Shown: positions 1 to 8,579, numbered from the stretch's first letter. The stretch: DNA of 64,000 nt from an uncultured Acinetobacter sp. (GCA_913777945.1 CAJYTY010000005.1:310001-374000); one strand, 5' to 3'. Program-made: numbers and translations. The notes: generated from the letters alone by a model not told the origin.

Positions 1-496
1 GTCCGAAATAAATATAAAATGCCCAAAATAGTCCAGCACCTAAAGCGCACGCTGCACCAAGATAAGAAAAATGCTGAGTATTTGCATCATGCCAAGGCAC
101 CATCAGTACAATTCCTAAGACGGCAAAAGCTACCCAGATGTAATCACTACGTTGCTTAATTGAAAGTAAAGCTAACCCGAGAGGACCGATGAATTCTAAA
201 CCGACTGCAATGCCTTGAGGCAGCTTCCCTAAAGAGCTATAAAACAAGATATTCATGCAACCCAAAGAAGCGCTATATAGCAGTAAATCTCGCCATTTTA
301 GGTATTTCAGTTTAGTGATCACTTTCCATGAGCGGAACATGATGGCAACTAGAATAGTCGCAAAACACAGGCGTAATATTGTGACTGTAAGCGGATCAAG
401 TGTCGTAATCAGTTGTTTAGCAAATGAAGCACTGATTTGATAAGCCACCATGGAAAGAACCATGTATAGCACAGCGACCAACTGAATATTTTTCAT
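1..496 (-). CDS. EamA/RhtA-like inner-membrane exporter (3' part outside window)
   Basis: The visible 165 residues form the N-terminal half of a drug/metabolite (EamA) transporter. Start ATG at 494-496, first residues MKNIQLVAVLYM. Hydrophobic helices alternate with short loops, and the segments FIGPLGLALLSIKQRSDYIW and GLFWAFYIYFG match the neighbouring RhtA-like protein almost position for position. It is therefore a paralogue of the 588-1457 gene, on the same strand and 91 bases downstream of it. Family role: export of small metabolites such as amino acids from the cytoplasm; the substrate here is unknown. The C-terminal repeat of the EamA fold lies outside the window. Confidence 0.85.
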   Translation of the reverse strand, partial: MKNIQLVAVLYMVLSMVAYQISASFAKQLITTLDPLTVTILRLCFATILVAIMFRSWKVITKLKYLKWRDLLLYSASLGCMNILFYSSLGKLPQGIAVGLEFIGPLGLALLSIKQRSDYIWVAFAVLGIVLMVPWHDANTQHFSYLGAACALGAGLFWAFYIYFG

Positions 497-587
497 GGGA
501 GATCTACAAAATCAAAGTAAACAGACCTAAAAATAGGCGCGATGATTATATGCTGTGAAAACGACATTATGGTCATACGGTGACATT

Positions 588-1457
588 TTATTGAGCCTCT
601 TTCTGTTGTCGAGCATGTTGAGTGGTAAAAGTACAACCGATCGATGCAACTATAATCGTTGCTAAAGCCAGCCATTGATTCCAAAGCAAAGTTTCACCCA
701 AAAAGATAAAGCCTGAGAGTGCTGCTACGACGGGTTCTAAGCTCATCAAAGTACCAAAGCTGAGTGGAGTTAAACTGCGTAATGCAATCATTTCTAGCGT
801 AAAAGGTAAGGCACTGGCTAAAATCGCAAGCCCAATAAAATAGTATAAATTGGGCAGTTCAAAGACTCGATCGATGGCACCAGCAGCGAGTGCGAAGGGC
901 AATAAGCACAGCATACCAATACTCATGCCTAAACAAACCGTATGATTGCCTGAGATACCAGATGGCTTTTGCCCTGCAATAATATACAGTGCCCAACATG
1001 CACCTGCACCGATGGCAAAGCAAACACCGATTAAATCAAGACCTTGTTGTGCTTGTTGCAAAGGGAATAACAGAACCAACCCAAGAATGGCACAACCGAC
1101 CCAGATGAAATCATATTTTTGTCGTGCATGAAACAGCGCCACACTGAGTGGCCCAATAAATTCAAAGGCTACGGCTAAGCCCAAAGGTAAACGTTCAAGC
1201 GATAAATAGAACAGGGCATTCATGCCTGCAAGTGCAACACCATAGCTAAGAATCGCTTTCCAACGCACCACTTTAAAATTGATGGTCCAAATCTTAAAAA
1301 TCAATGCCAAGATGATTGCACCAAAGCATAAACGTATGGCTGAGACCGTGAGAACTGGAAAACTTTGGAATAGAATTTTGGCTAAAGAACCGCTTCCTTG
1401 TACACACAACATGGCAATCATTAACAACAATAAGGCATGAAGTGGGGTTTTTAACAT
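588..1457 (-). CDS. rhtA: RhtA-like threonine/homoserine exporter (EamA family)
   Basis: A 289-residue protein with about ten predicted membrane helices in two EamA repeats, the usual family length. Recalled similarity to E. coli RhtA is strong over its whole length: IQGGASLAKSLF there against VQGSGSLAKILF here, VALEFTGPLAVALF against VAFEFIGPLSVALF, and a shared GAGACWA and FGTLMS.EP. RhtA exports threonine and homoserine by proton antiport in the inner membrane. It is followed on the same strand by a paralogue at 1-496, so the two may be co-transcribed. The symbol rests on homology; the substrate is inferred. Confidence 0.8.
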   Translation of the reverse strand: MLKTPLHALLLLMIAMLCVQGSGSLAKILFQSFPVLTVSAIRLCFGAIILALIFKIWTINFKVVRWKAILSYGVALAGMNALFYLSLERLPLGLAVAFEFIGPLSVALFHARQKYDFIWVGCAILGLVLLFPLQQAQQGLDLIGVCFAIGAGACWALYIIAGQKPSGISGNHTVCLGMSIGMLCLLPFALAAGAIDRVFELPNLYYFIGLAILASALPFTLEMIALRSLTPLSFGTLMSLEPVVAALSGFIFLGETLLWNQWLALATIIVASIGCTFTTQHARQQKEAQ

Positions 1458-1522
1458 TAGAGAAGCAACTTATTATTTGAACAATTGGTATATTATTCAC
1501 ATAATAATTCAAATGCGAATAA

Positions 1523-1550
1523 AAAAGCCACAGCTATTGCTGTGGCTTTT
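1523..1550 (-). terminator. Rho-independent terminator of serA
   Basis: Perfect stem AAAAGCCACAGC / GCTGTGGCTTTT with a TATT loop, 23 bases beyond the serA stop codon. Read on the minus strand it is followed by T residues. The stem is symmetrical and may also stop transcription coming from the other side. Confidence 0.85.
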
Positions 1551-1572
1551 TATAGATTATTCTAAATTTAGC

Positions 1573-2805
1573 TTAGAACAATACACGTACACGAATTGTG
1601 CCTTCAACTTGGCTTAAGGTATCAAGAGCTTCTTGAGAAGCAGATGCGTCAACATCCATAACTAGATAACCAATATCACCTTTGGTCATTAAAGACTGAC
1701 CAGAGATGTTGATGCCTTGTTCAGCAAATAATGTGTTGATTTTAGACAACACACCTGGCACGTTTTTGTGGATGTGAAGTAAACGGTGTTGACCGTCAGA
1801 AAGTGGTAATGCAATTTCTGGGAAGTTCACCGCAGAAAGTGTCATACCTTTATCTGAATATGCAACGAATTTTTCAGCAACTTCTAAACCGATGTTTGCT
1901 TGCGCTTCCATCGTAGAACCACCCACGTGCGGTGTTAAAATCACGTTGTCTAAGCCACGAAGTGGAGACTGGAATTCTTCACCATTCGCTTTTGGTTCTT
2001 TCGGGAATACGTCGACCGCTGCACCAGCAATGTGACCAGATTTAATCGCATCTGCCAAATCTTCAATAATCACACATGTACCACGTGCAGCATTAATGAA
2101 GATCGAGCCTTCTTTCATTTTCGCGAACTGTTCTTTTTTGAAGAAGTTACGTGTAGAAGGAACATCTGGAACGTGTAAAGAAACTACATCAGCAGTTTCT
2201 AAAAGCTCATCCAATGAACCCACTTGGCGTGCATTACCTAACGGTAATTTAGTTACCGCATCATAATAGCAAACTTTCATACCTAAGCTTTCAGCTAAAA
2301 CTGAAAGTTGTGAACCAATTGAACCGTAGCCAATAATACCTAGAGTCTTACCACGCGTTTCAAAAGAACCAACTGCAGATTTGTTCCAACCGCCTGCATG
2401 TGTATCTTTTGATTTTTCAGGTACACGACGAAGTAATAAAATTGCTTCAGCAAGAACCAATTCTGCAACCGAACGTGTATTTGAATATGGTGCGTTGAAA
2501 ACAGGGATGCCACGAGACATCGCTGCTTTTAAATCGACTTGGTTGGTACCGATACAGAAACAACCTACCGCAATCAATTTATTCGCTGCTTCAAAGATTT
2601 CTTCAGTCAATTGAGTACGCGAACGAATACCAACAAAATGAGCATCTTTGATCGCTTCTTTTAAAGCTTCACCTTCAAGTGCAGTTTTGTGGTAGTCGAT
2701 GTTGGTATAACCCGCAGCGTTTAATGTATCGATGGCATTTTGGTGCACACCTTCTAACAAAAGGAAACGGATTTTGTCTTTCGGTAGTGATAGATGTTGG
2801 CTCAT
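1573..2805 (-). CDS. serA: D-3-phosphoglycerate dehydrogenase SerA
   Basis: First step of serine synthesis: oxidises 3-phosphoglycerate to 3-phosphohydroxypyruvate with NAD+, in the cytoplasm. The start at 2805 (MSQHLSLPKDKIRFLLLEG) gives 410 residues, the length of E. coli SerA, and has GCGGAG just upstream; an in-frame ATG at 2847 would add 14 unrelated residues. The Rossmann motif GYGSIGS lies near residue 160, the conserved NAARG and HVGGST segments carry the catalytic Arg and His, and a C-terminal ACT domain (from about residue 335) is the usual serine-sensing module. Divergent from the D-2-hydroxyglutarate dehydrogenase gene at 3163. Confidence 0.97.
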   Translation of the reverse strand: MSQHLSLPKDKIRFLLLEGVHQNAIDTLNAAGYTNIDYHKTALEGEALKEAIKDAHFVGIRSRTQLTEEIFEAANKLIAVGCFCIGTNQVDLKAAMSRGIPVFNAPYSNTRSVAELVLAEAILLLRRVPEKSKDTHAGGWNKSAVGSFETRGKTLGIIGYGSIGSQLSVLAESLGMKVCYYDAVTKLPLGNARQVGSLDELLETADVVSLHVPDVPSTRNFFKKEQFAKMKEGSIFINAARGTCVIIEDLADAIKSGHIAGAAVDVFPKEPKANGEEFQSPLRGLDNVILTPHVGGSTMEAQANIGLEVAEKFVAYSDKGMTLSAVNFPEIALPLSDGQHRLLHIHKNVPGVLSKINTLFAEQGINISGQSLMTKGDIGYLVMDVDASASQEALDTLSQVEGTIRVRVLF

Positions 2806-3162
2806 TACGGCTCCGCTACAAAGGCCAAAATTTAGTTGCAGTATCATAGCATAGAGCTTTGAGATATAGATATTTCGTTTAAAATTAGCTCAGCATAAAT
2901 ATTGAGAATTTTTCAGTTTCGAATGAATTTTAGTGTTTATACACATTTTGTTATGACACTATTGCCATCCTGTGCTTTATCCCTCGCTTGCTTACATGTA
3001 AAATAAAGAAATACGATAATCAAACTGATCAATTGAAAGTTTGATGCTTTCGCTAGCGTTTCTATATTTTGGATGTTTCCAGACCTTTGTGTATAAGGTT
3101 TTGAAAAATATTATGTTGTCATCCAAAAGCCCTATATTTACTTCTTGCTAGGCCTGTAAACG
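2806..3162. promoter_or_regulatory. Divergent promoter region of serA and the D2HG dehydrogenase
   Basis: A 357-base AT-rich gap between two divergent genes must hold both promoters. Visible structure: an inverted repeat ATCAAACT / AGTTTGAT at 3019-3045 with an 11-base spacer, which may be an operator or a weak hairpin. No reliable -35/-10 pair could be picked by eye and no open reading frame is convincing here. Confidence 0.4.
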
Positions 3163-4572
3163 ATGAATGCTTCAGTCGCTTTGACACCTGAATTATTGAC
3201 CCAATTGACGGCAATTGTAGGTGAAAACCGTATTAAAACCGATGCTGACAGTTTAGAAAATTGGGGGCGAGATCATACTAAACATTTTGATCCGAACCCA
3301 TCAGTCATCGTTTTTCCATCAAGCACTGAACAAGTTCAGTCGATTGTGAAACTTGCAAATTTGTTTAATGTTGCGATTACGCCATCAGGCGGGCGCACAG
3401 GTCTATCCGCGGGTGCAGTTGCAACCAATGGTGAAATTGTTATTAGTTTTGACAAGATGAACCAAATTATTGAGTTCTATCCAGCAGATCGTATGGTACG
3501 TGTGCAAGCAGGTGTAGTGACTGAACAATTACAAAACTATGCTGAAGAGCAAGGCATGTATTATCCAGTCGACTTCGCTTCGGCAGGTTCAAGTCAAATC
3601 GGTGGAAACATTGGTACAAATGCAGGCGGTATTAAGGTCATTAAATATGGCATGACGCGTAATTGGGTACTTGGTTTGACGGTTGTGACGGGTAAAGGTG
3701 ACATTTTACGTTTAAACAAAGGCATGATTAAAAATGCGACAGGTTATGCCTTACAGCATTTATTTATCGGCGGTGAAGGTACATTAGGTTTAATCACTGA
3801 AGCTGAAATTAAACTTGAGCGTCAACCACAAAACTTACAAGTGATGGTATTGGGTACGCCTGACTTTGAAGCAGTGATGCCGGTATTACATGCCTTCCAA
3901 AAAGAAATCGATTTAACTGCATTCGAATTCTTTGGTGAAGTGGCAATGCAGAAAGTGTTGGATCGTGGACATGTACAACGTCCATTTGAAACAACTTGTC
4001 CATTCTATGTATTACTCGAATTTGAAGCGCCATATGAACCGATTATGGACAAAGCAATGCAGATTTTTGAGCATTGTATGGAACAAGGTTGGGTGATTGA
4101 TGGCGTAATGAGTCAAAGCTTAGAACAAGCACAGAGCTTATGGCGTTTACGTGAAGATATTTCGGAATCGATTGCACCGTATATTCCTTATAAAAATGAT
4201 ATTTCAGTGTTGATTACGCATGTACCAGCGTTTATCTCAGAAATTGATGCGATCGTTTCACAAAACTATCCAGATTTTGAAATCTGCTGGTTTGGTCATA
4301 TTGGTGACGGTAACTTGCACTTAAATATTTTAAAACCTGAAAACTTAACTAAAGATGAGTTTTTTGCGAAGTGTCAGGTGGTGAATAAATATGTGTTTGA
4401 GACTGTGAAAAAATATGATGGTTCGATCTCTGCTGAACATGGTGTGGGAATGACCAAGAAACCATATTTAGAATATTCTCGTTCACCTGAAGAAATTGAA
4501 TATATGAAAGCATTAAAATTGGCATTTGATCCGAATGGGATTATGAACCCAGGAAAATTATTTGATCTTTAA
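3163..4572 (+). CDS. FAD-linked D-2-hydroxyglutarate dehydrogenase-type oxidase (GlcD family)
   Basis: A 469-residue flavoprotein with an N-terminal FAD_binding_4 domain (PSGGRTGLSAG near residues 74-84, then IGGNIGTNAGG) and a C-terminal FAD-oxidase C domain with HIGDGNLHLN near 379 and EHGVGM near 425. These mark the D-lactate / glycolate / D-2-hydroxyglutarate dehydrogenase family. Its position divergent from serA favours D-2-hydroxyglutarate dehydrogenase: SerA can reduce 2-oxoglutarate to D-2-hydroxyglutarate, and in Pseudomonas the two enzymes are coupled. Electrons would pass to the respiratory chain through an electron-transfer flavoprotein. Substrate assignment is inference; D-lactate or glycolate cannot be excluded. 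Confidence 0.85.
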   Translation: MNASVALTPELLTQLTAIVGENRIKTDADSLENWGRDHTKHFDPNPSVIVFPSSTEQVQSIVKLANLFNVAITPSGGRTGLSAGAVATNGEIVISFDKMNQIIEFYPADRMVRVQAGVVTEQLQNYAEEQGMYYPVDFASAGSSQIGGNIGTNAGGIKVIKYGMTRNWVLGLTVVTGKGDILRLNKGMIKNATGYALQHLFIGGEGTLGLITEAEIKLERQPQNLQVMVLGTPDFEAVMPVLHAFQKEIDLTAFEFFGEVAMQKVLDRGHVQRPFETTCPFYVLLEFEAPYEPIMDKAMQIFEHCMEQGWVIDGVMSQSLEQAQSLWRLREDISESIAPYIPYKNDISVLITHVPAFISEIDAIVSQNYPDFEICWFGHIGDGNLHLNILKPENLTKDEFFAKCQVVNKYVFETVKKYDGSISAEHGVGMTKKPYLEYSRSPEEIEYMKALKLAFDPNGIMNPGKLFDL

Positions 4573-4600
4573 TGCTTGATTAAATAAAAGAATATCTGCT

Positions 4601-4629
4601 AAAAGCGTATCGAAAGATGCGCTTTTTTT
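4601..4629 (+). terminator. Terminator after the D2HG dehydrogenase
   Basis: Stem AAAAGCGTATC / GATGCGCTTTT (one G-T pair) closed by a GAAA tetraloop and followed by a T tract, 29 bases beyond the stop codon at 4572. It covers an in-frame ATG at 4617, which argues against that ATG being the start of the following small gene. Confidence 0.85.
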
Positions 4630-4640
4630 ATAAAACCAAT

Positions 4641-4943
4641 ATGAAAACTCAAGCTTATATTTATCTAGAGAGTGATCAAGTATATGGAGACTATATTGAT
4701 CATTTTTATAATCAACATAATGTAAAGTGTATGCGTATTATGTTGAGAGTAAAAATTGGAAATCTATTTTACTCCTGTTCATTTATATTCAAAGACTTCT
4801 CTTCATGGATATTAGGAGAGCTTATTCATTGTGAAATAAATTTTCTTTGTTATGACGGAGAATTAAATTTCTTTAAGAATTACGAGCTCCATAACTTAAA
4901 AAATGAACGAATAGGGCTTATCTATTTTACTGATGTGTTATAG
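4641..4943 (+). CDS. Hypothetical protein, about 100 residues
   Basis: Not recognised. The frame is open from 4617, but that first ATG lies inside the terminator hairpin, so MKTQAYIYLESD at 4641 is the likelier start. No clear ribosome binding site precedes either. The product is rich in Phe, Tyr, Ile and Asn, has four Cys and no signal peptide or long membrane segment, and alternating hydrophobic residues suggest beta structure. Codon use is more AT-rich than in neighbours. It could be a small immunity-type or accessory protein, but nothing nearby supports a role. Being a chance frame is possible. Confidence 0.45.
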   Translation: MKTQAYIYLESDQVYGDYIDHFYNQHNVKCMRIMLRVKIGNLFYSCSFIFKDFSSWILGELIHCEINFLCYDGELNFFKNYELHNLKNERIGLIYFTDVL

Positions 4944-5061
4944 GTTAACTTAGCTAGTAAATTAAAAATGCTATTTTTTATTAGACAAATTAAGAGTAGA
5001 GAATCAAATTGACAGGTTACAAATAATAAAATTCTCGTTTAATCGAATCTTAGAGGGAAAT

Positions 5062-5826
5062 ATGAACATCCATCACGAAATCGAAAAACTGTTTCAACAT
5101 CGCCAAGATATTCCATTATTTTATATCGAAAGTGGTAGTCGTTTATGGGGTATGGCTAGCCCTGACAGCGACTATGATGTACGTGGTTTTCATTTGCCGA
5201 GTAAAGACCAATATTTTGATTATAAAAAGTACCGTGATCTAATTGAAATCATGGATGGGGATTTCGATTTCGTTTCATATGATCTTGATAAAATGTTTGG
5301 ATTACTGGCAAAAAGTAACCCAACGGTTTTGGAATGGGTCAGAGCACATATCGTTTATTTTAATGCTTTTCCAGAATGGCAAACGTTTCGCGATGGATTA
5401 CTTGAGCGAATTGACTATAGTGCGCTATATCATCACTACTTATCGTTGGCGAAAGGTGGTATGAAAGTGATGCAAACTGCGGATAATTTTACTTATAAGA
5501 AAGTATTTTATTCGATCCGTGGTTTGATGTCGGCAGAGTTAGCAACCCAAGAAGTCATGCCTGAATTATTGATTACCGATTTATTTGCGCAAGTCTCTGA
5601 GCATGATCCATTACGTCATTGGGCAGAGGATTATTTAGAAATTAAAAAACAGCAGAAAGAGAAAGCTCAGCTTCCTGAAGTGGAACAAGCAGCGATTCTA
5701 AATTTATTGGAAACCAAGATTGAACAGTTGGCTACTAAAGAGATGCAAAAAGCTGATCGTCGAGAGGGCTTAGAGCGTTACTTAACGGAGTATAGTCGGC
5801 ATTTGAAGCAGTATTATTATAATTAA
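5062..5826 (+). CDS. RlaP-like nucleotidyltransferase (DNA polymerase beta superfamily)
   Basis: A 254-residue protein with the polymerase-beta signature: GSRLWG at residues 25-30 and DSDYD at 35-39, giving the metal-binding Asp pair, followed by an all-helical C-terminal part. This matches the predicted nucleotidyltransferase family PF10127, which includes phage-type RlaP proteins tied to RNA repair. The reaction would be transfer of a nucleotide to RNA or protein; no partner such as an RNA ligase lies next to it, so the substrate is unknown. GAGGGA stands 7 bases before the ATG. Probably monocistronic. Confidence 0.8.
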   Translation: MNIHHEIEKLFQHRQDIPLFYIESGSRLWGMASPDSDYDVRGFHLPSKDQYFDYKKYRDLIEIMDGDFDFVSYDLDKMFGLLAKSNPTVLEWVRAHIVYFNAFPEWQTFRDGLLERIDYSALYHHYLSLAKGGMKVMQTADNFTYKKVFYSIRGLMSAELATQEVMPELLITDLFAQVSEHDPLRHWAEDYLEIKKQQKEKAQLPEVEQAAILNLLETKIEQLATKEMQKADRREGLERYLTEYSRHLKQYYYN

Positions 5827-5907
5827 AATCATTTACTTATATTTTTCTTTGTCTTGACGGAGTCGTATTGTGTTCTCATTCATATTTAAGATTAGCCTTC
5901 GGCTGGA

Positions 5908-6036
5908 GTTACTTTGGTTTTGCCCAAAGTAACCAAAGGCATTGTCATCTGCAAAACCTGTCCACTTCTTGCATTAATTAAAATTTATCGCAGAAACAGC
6001 ATCTTCTTGAAATCTCGCAGGTTGCAGATGACATTA
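5908..6036. repeat. Palindromic, possibly dispersed, intergenic repeat
   Basis: Two nested structures in a gap without a gene. First a hairpin GTTACTTTG / CAAAGTAAC at 5908-5933. Then an imperfect inverted repeat: the left arm at 5941-5960 (TGTCATCTGC, CCTG) and the right arm at 6018-6036 (CAGG, GCAGATGACA), separated by about 57 bases. The layout is that of a small non-autonomous palindromic element. Only one copy is in this window, so dispersal elsewhere is from memory of similar Acinetobacter intergenic sequences and is not proven here. Confidence 0.5.
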
Positions 6037-6085
6037 CCGACTATCATATATTTTGTGAGGATCTGATAAATAACCAATCTTTGTT

Positions 6086-6400
6086 CTAAATCCCACTTTC
6101 CAAAATACGCACTTTGACATTAGCCACATGCGCTTTGGTCGATTCAAAATGCTTCAACATATGTGCCGTTTGCATATGTGCTTCGAGATGAGCTGTGCTT
6201 TCCCATTGTTCTAACATCACAATGCTATTTTCATCTTGCGTCTGCATAGCAATCGCTGGCAGGTGATCAATCAATGGGGCATAGCCATGACAGCCATCTT
6301 CTGCCAGTACAGTTGGAATGATTTTTTGAAAAGCATCTAAAACTGCTTGACGGTGTTCTACACCTGCATGTGTCTGAATTTCTGCAATGATTGTCAACAT
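6086..6400 (-). CDS. ygiN: YgiN-like quinol monooxygenase (ABM family)
   Basis: A 104-residue antibiotic-biosynthesis-monooxygenase (ABM) fold protein, the length of E. coli YgiN (about 104). Typical segments: an N-terminal MLTIIAEIQ strand, the DGCHGYAPL region, and EQWESTAHLEAHMQTAHM near residues 64-82 with conserved His. YgiN oxidises menadiol-type quinols to quinones without a bound cofactor. It lies 12 bases downstream of the mdaB homologue and reads in the same direction, the same pairing as in E. coli, so the two likely form a quinone/quinol redox pair. AGAGAG precedes the ATG. Confidence 0.85.
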   Translation of the reverse strand: MLTIIAEIQTHAGVEHRQAVLDAFQKIIPTVLAEDGCHGYAPLIDHLPAIAMQTQDENSIVMLEQWESTAHLEAHMQTAHMLKHFESTKAHVANVKVRILESGI

Positions 6401-6412
6401 ATGATTTCTCTC

Positions 6413-7003
6413 TTAATAGGCAGTTGCAAAATACTGATCTAAATGTGCTTTGTAGGCTTCAAGGTAACTTGGCACATTCGGCGCCTTGATGACATCATTG
6501 ACGATAAATGTAGGTAATGATTCCATACCCAAGAATTGATTGGCTTTATGGAAAGGTAAATAAACACCATCAACGCCAACGCCGTGAAAGAATTGATCAG
6601 GATCAGTGAACGCTTCCATTGGTGCATTCCATGTCAACGACAACATGTATTTTTTACCTTGGATTAAGCCACCTGAACCATACTTTTTAGAAGCATCAGA
6701 ACGGCTACGCCCATCGCTGGCATAAAGTGAACCATGACCAATGGTAAAGATATCATCAATGTATTTTTTCATGGTCCATGGGGCACCCATCCACCAGCCT
6801 GGCATCTGATAGATCACTACATCTGCCCATAAATATTTTTCAATTTCTGCTTGGATGTCATAGTCACTGTCAGTACGTGTTACTTGTACCGTATGACCTA
6901 AGGTTTTTAAATGTGATTCGGAAAAATCAGTTAAGGTGTCATTCAATTCACCATTCGAGTGAGCGAATTGTTTAGCGCCATTAATAATTAAAATATTGCT
7001 CAT
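6413..7003 (-). CDS. mdaB: MdaB-like NADPH:quinone reductase
   Basis: A 196-residue flavodoxin-fold NAD(P)H oxidoreductase, close to the 193 residues of E. coli MdaB. Visible family features: MSNILIINGAKQFAHSNGEL at the N terminus, YQMPGWWMGAPWTMKKYID near residues 65-83, the GRSRSD segment and LSLTWNAPMEAF. MdaB reduces quinones by two electrons using NADPH and FAD, avoiding semiquinone radicals. First gene of a two-gene operon with ygiN. The promoter must lie in 7004-7111, upstream of the start, and no operator was recognised there. Confidence 0.88.
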   Translation of the reverse strand: MSNILIINGAKQFAHSNGELNDTLTDFSESHLKTLGHTVQVTRTDSDYDIQAEIEKYLWADVVIYQMPGWWMGAPWTMKKYIDDIFTIGHGSLYASDGRSRSDASKKYGSGGLIQGKKYMLSLTWNAPMEAFTDPDQFFHGVGVDGVYLPFHKANQFLGMESLPTFIVNDVIKAPNVPSYLEAYKAHLDQYFATAY

Positions 7004-7111
7004 GAAATTAAACTCAAAAATAGATTTCTAAAACTTGAGTACATTTTAGAGAATCTATTCATGAGTAAAAATGTATAAATAGGCAAAATACTATTGACTA
7101 AAAATCAATAA

Positions 7112-7984
7112 TTATGGGTTTTGTTTTCGTGTTTTATAGGCTTTACGGATCAACCAAATTGCAATAATCACTATATAAAACGCCCAAAATTGGATCAACC
7201 ATATGAGCGTTTCTTTAAAATATGATAGTCCGATTTTGAATGCTTCGGCTATTCGGGTGAGTAATGGATCGCTGTCTAGTGATGCAATACGATGAATATT
7301 TAGGTCGTGACTCTTACGCACTTTTGGCTGTTGGAAAAATTCTAAACGAATAGTGCTATACGCTAGGCGATCTTTCACTTCTAAATCAGTGAGCTGTTGT
7401 AATTGATTATTTACTGTATTGGATGCGCTATTACTTTGGTTCGCTGTATTGAGTTTCTCTTCTAACAGTTTTAATTCATAACGTTTTGCTTCATAGCTTT
7501 GTGTATTAAAGTTCAGCATTAAAGGCAATAAACGATTTAGAAATGTTGTCACCTGATCATTTGGAATACGTACCGTCAGTTGTACCGTCGGCGTGATTTT
7601 TTCATAAATATCCACGGTTCCATCGATGCGATCATGTTGAGAACGGTCACTCACTTGATAGTCAATTTGCTTATTCTCAATATAGCCATTGTATTGCAAT
7701 AACTGTTGCTCAAGTGTAGATGTGGTTTTTAATACATCGTTCACTTCAAATTTCAATTCAGCACTTTTAATTAACTGTCGATTTTGTTCGAGAGCACTTT
7801 GTTGTGTGCTGACCAGCTGTTCAGGATTTTTTGCTGCATTTGCTCGAATTGTTTCACTATTGGGCGCCGCACTTTCTGTCGCTACAGATGCATCGCTTGC
7901 AGCACCTTCTTCTTTTTTAGAGCAGCCGACAATCGTACTACTGACGACTAAAATAATTGCTAATTTTATTGCTAAATCTGACAT
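7112..7984 (-). CDS. DUF4349 lipoprotein with C-terminal membrane helix
   Basis: A 290-residue envelope protein. The N terminus carries a lipoprotein signal ending in TIVGC (Cys at about residue 21), followed by a Ser/Ala-rich linker. The middle part (about 68-220) has the DUF4349 pattern: a region predicted to form long helices with coiled-coil character (LKTTSTLEQQLLQYNGYIEN, YELKLLEEKL) flanking a beta domain with VQLTVRIPNDQVTTFLNRL. A membrane helix near 255-280 is followed by a basic tail. Having both a lipid anchor and a C-terminal helix is usual for this family. Function unknown. Monocistronic. Confidence 0.8.
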   Translation of the reverse strand: MSDLAIKLAIILVVSSTIVGCSKKEEGAASDASVATESAAPNSETIRANAAKNPEQLVSTQQSALEQNRQLIKSAELKFEVNDVLKTTSTLEQQLLQYNGYIENKQIDYQVSDRSQHDRIDGTVDIYEKITPTVQLTVRIPNDQVTTFLNRLLPLMLNFNTQSYEAKRYELKLLEEKLNTANQSNSASNTVNNQLQQLTDLEVKDRLAYSTIRLEFFQQPKVRKSHDLNIHRIASLDSDPLLTRIAEAFKIGLSYFKETLIWLIQFWAFYIVIIAIWLIRKAYKTRKQNP

Positions 7985-8165
7985 TGGTGATGCCTAATCC
8001 GTAGTGATATTCATGTTATAAAATTTGTTTTTTTAGTGACTTGTGATGATATTCAAATGATTGATAAATACAACAAATCTCTCATAAGTCACATACATTT
8101 TGTTGCTTTGAAATCCAGTTTTGCATAGTAGCATAAATGCATGTGGTTAATAGGAAAGGTACAAA

Positions 8166-8537
8166 ATGTATAAAATCTGGATGGTTTTAGGGTGTAGCTT
8201 ATTTTTAGCCGCATGTAATCAGCCGATTGCACAGTCACAGCAACAAGCAGCGGTACAAAAAAGTACGGCAATACATGCGGTTTTACTCGATCAACCAAAT
8301 TTATTTCATGATGAAACTAATCTCAAAATTGATCAGCAGTTTAATCGTGCTGAAAACCCAACTGATGCGGAAATCACTGTTGAGCAAGCCCAATTAGATG
8401 ACTCTGTTGCAGCTATTCGTACCGAATATGAGTTAAAGCGTGATCAAGAAGTCTGGAAGATTGTAAATAAAAAACAAAGCTATCAGTGTGCGAGAGGGGA
8501 CAATACCAATAAATTCCAGTTTGAATTGTGTTCCTGA
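8166..8537 (+). CDS. Small lipoprotein of unknown function
   Basis: A 123-residue protein with a clear lipoprotein signal: MYKIWMVLGCSLFLAAC, the lipobox LAAC placing the lipidated Cys at residue 17. The mature part is Gln-rich at first and then helical, ending with two Cys (QCARGD, ELCS) that may form a disulfide in the periplasm. No domain recognised. AGGAAAGGTACAAA precedes the ATG and provides a good ribosome binding site. No neighbour on the same strand is close enough to suggest an operon. Confidence 0.75.
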   Translation: MYKIWMVLGCSLFLAACNQPIAQSQQQAAVQKSTAIHAVLLDQPNLFHDETNLKIDQQFNRAENPTDAEITVEQAQLDDSVAAIRTEYELKRDQEVWKIVNKKQSYQCARGDNTNKFQFELCS

Positions 8538-8579
8538 ATCGCTTTGATAAATTGACGATGAATAAAAACCAAACAAAAA

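Noticed and set aside
5827..6085. tRNA or small structured RNA in the gap before ygiN
   Set aside because: No tRNA arms or promoter-terminator pair; the palindromes look like a repeat element.
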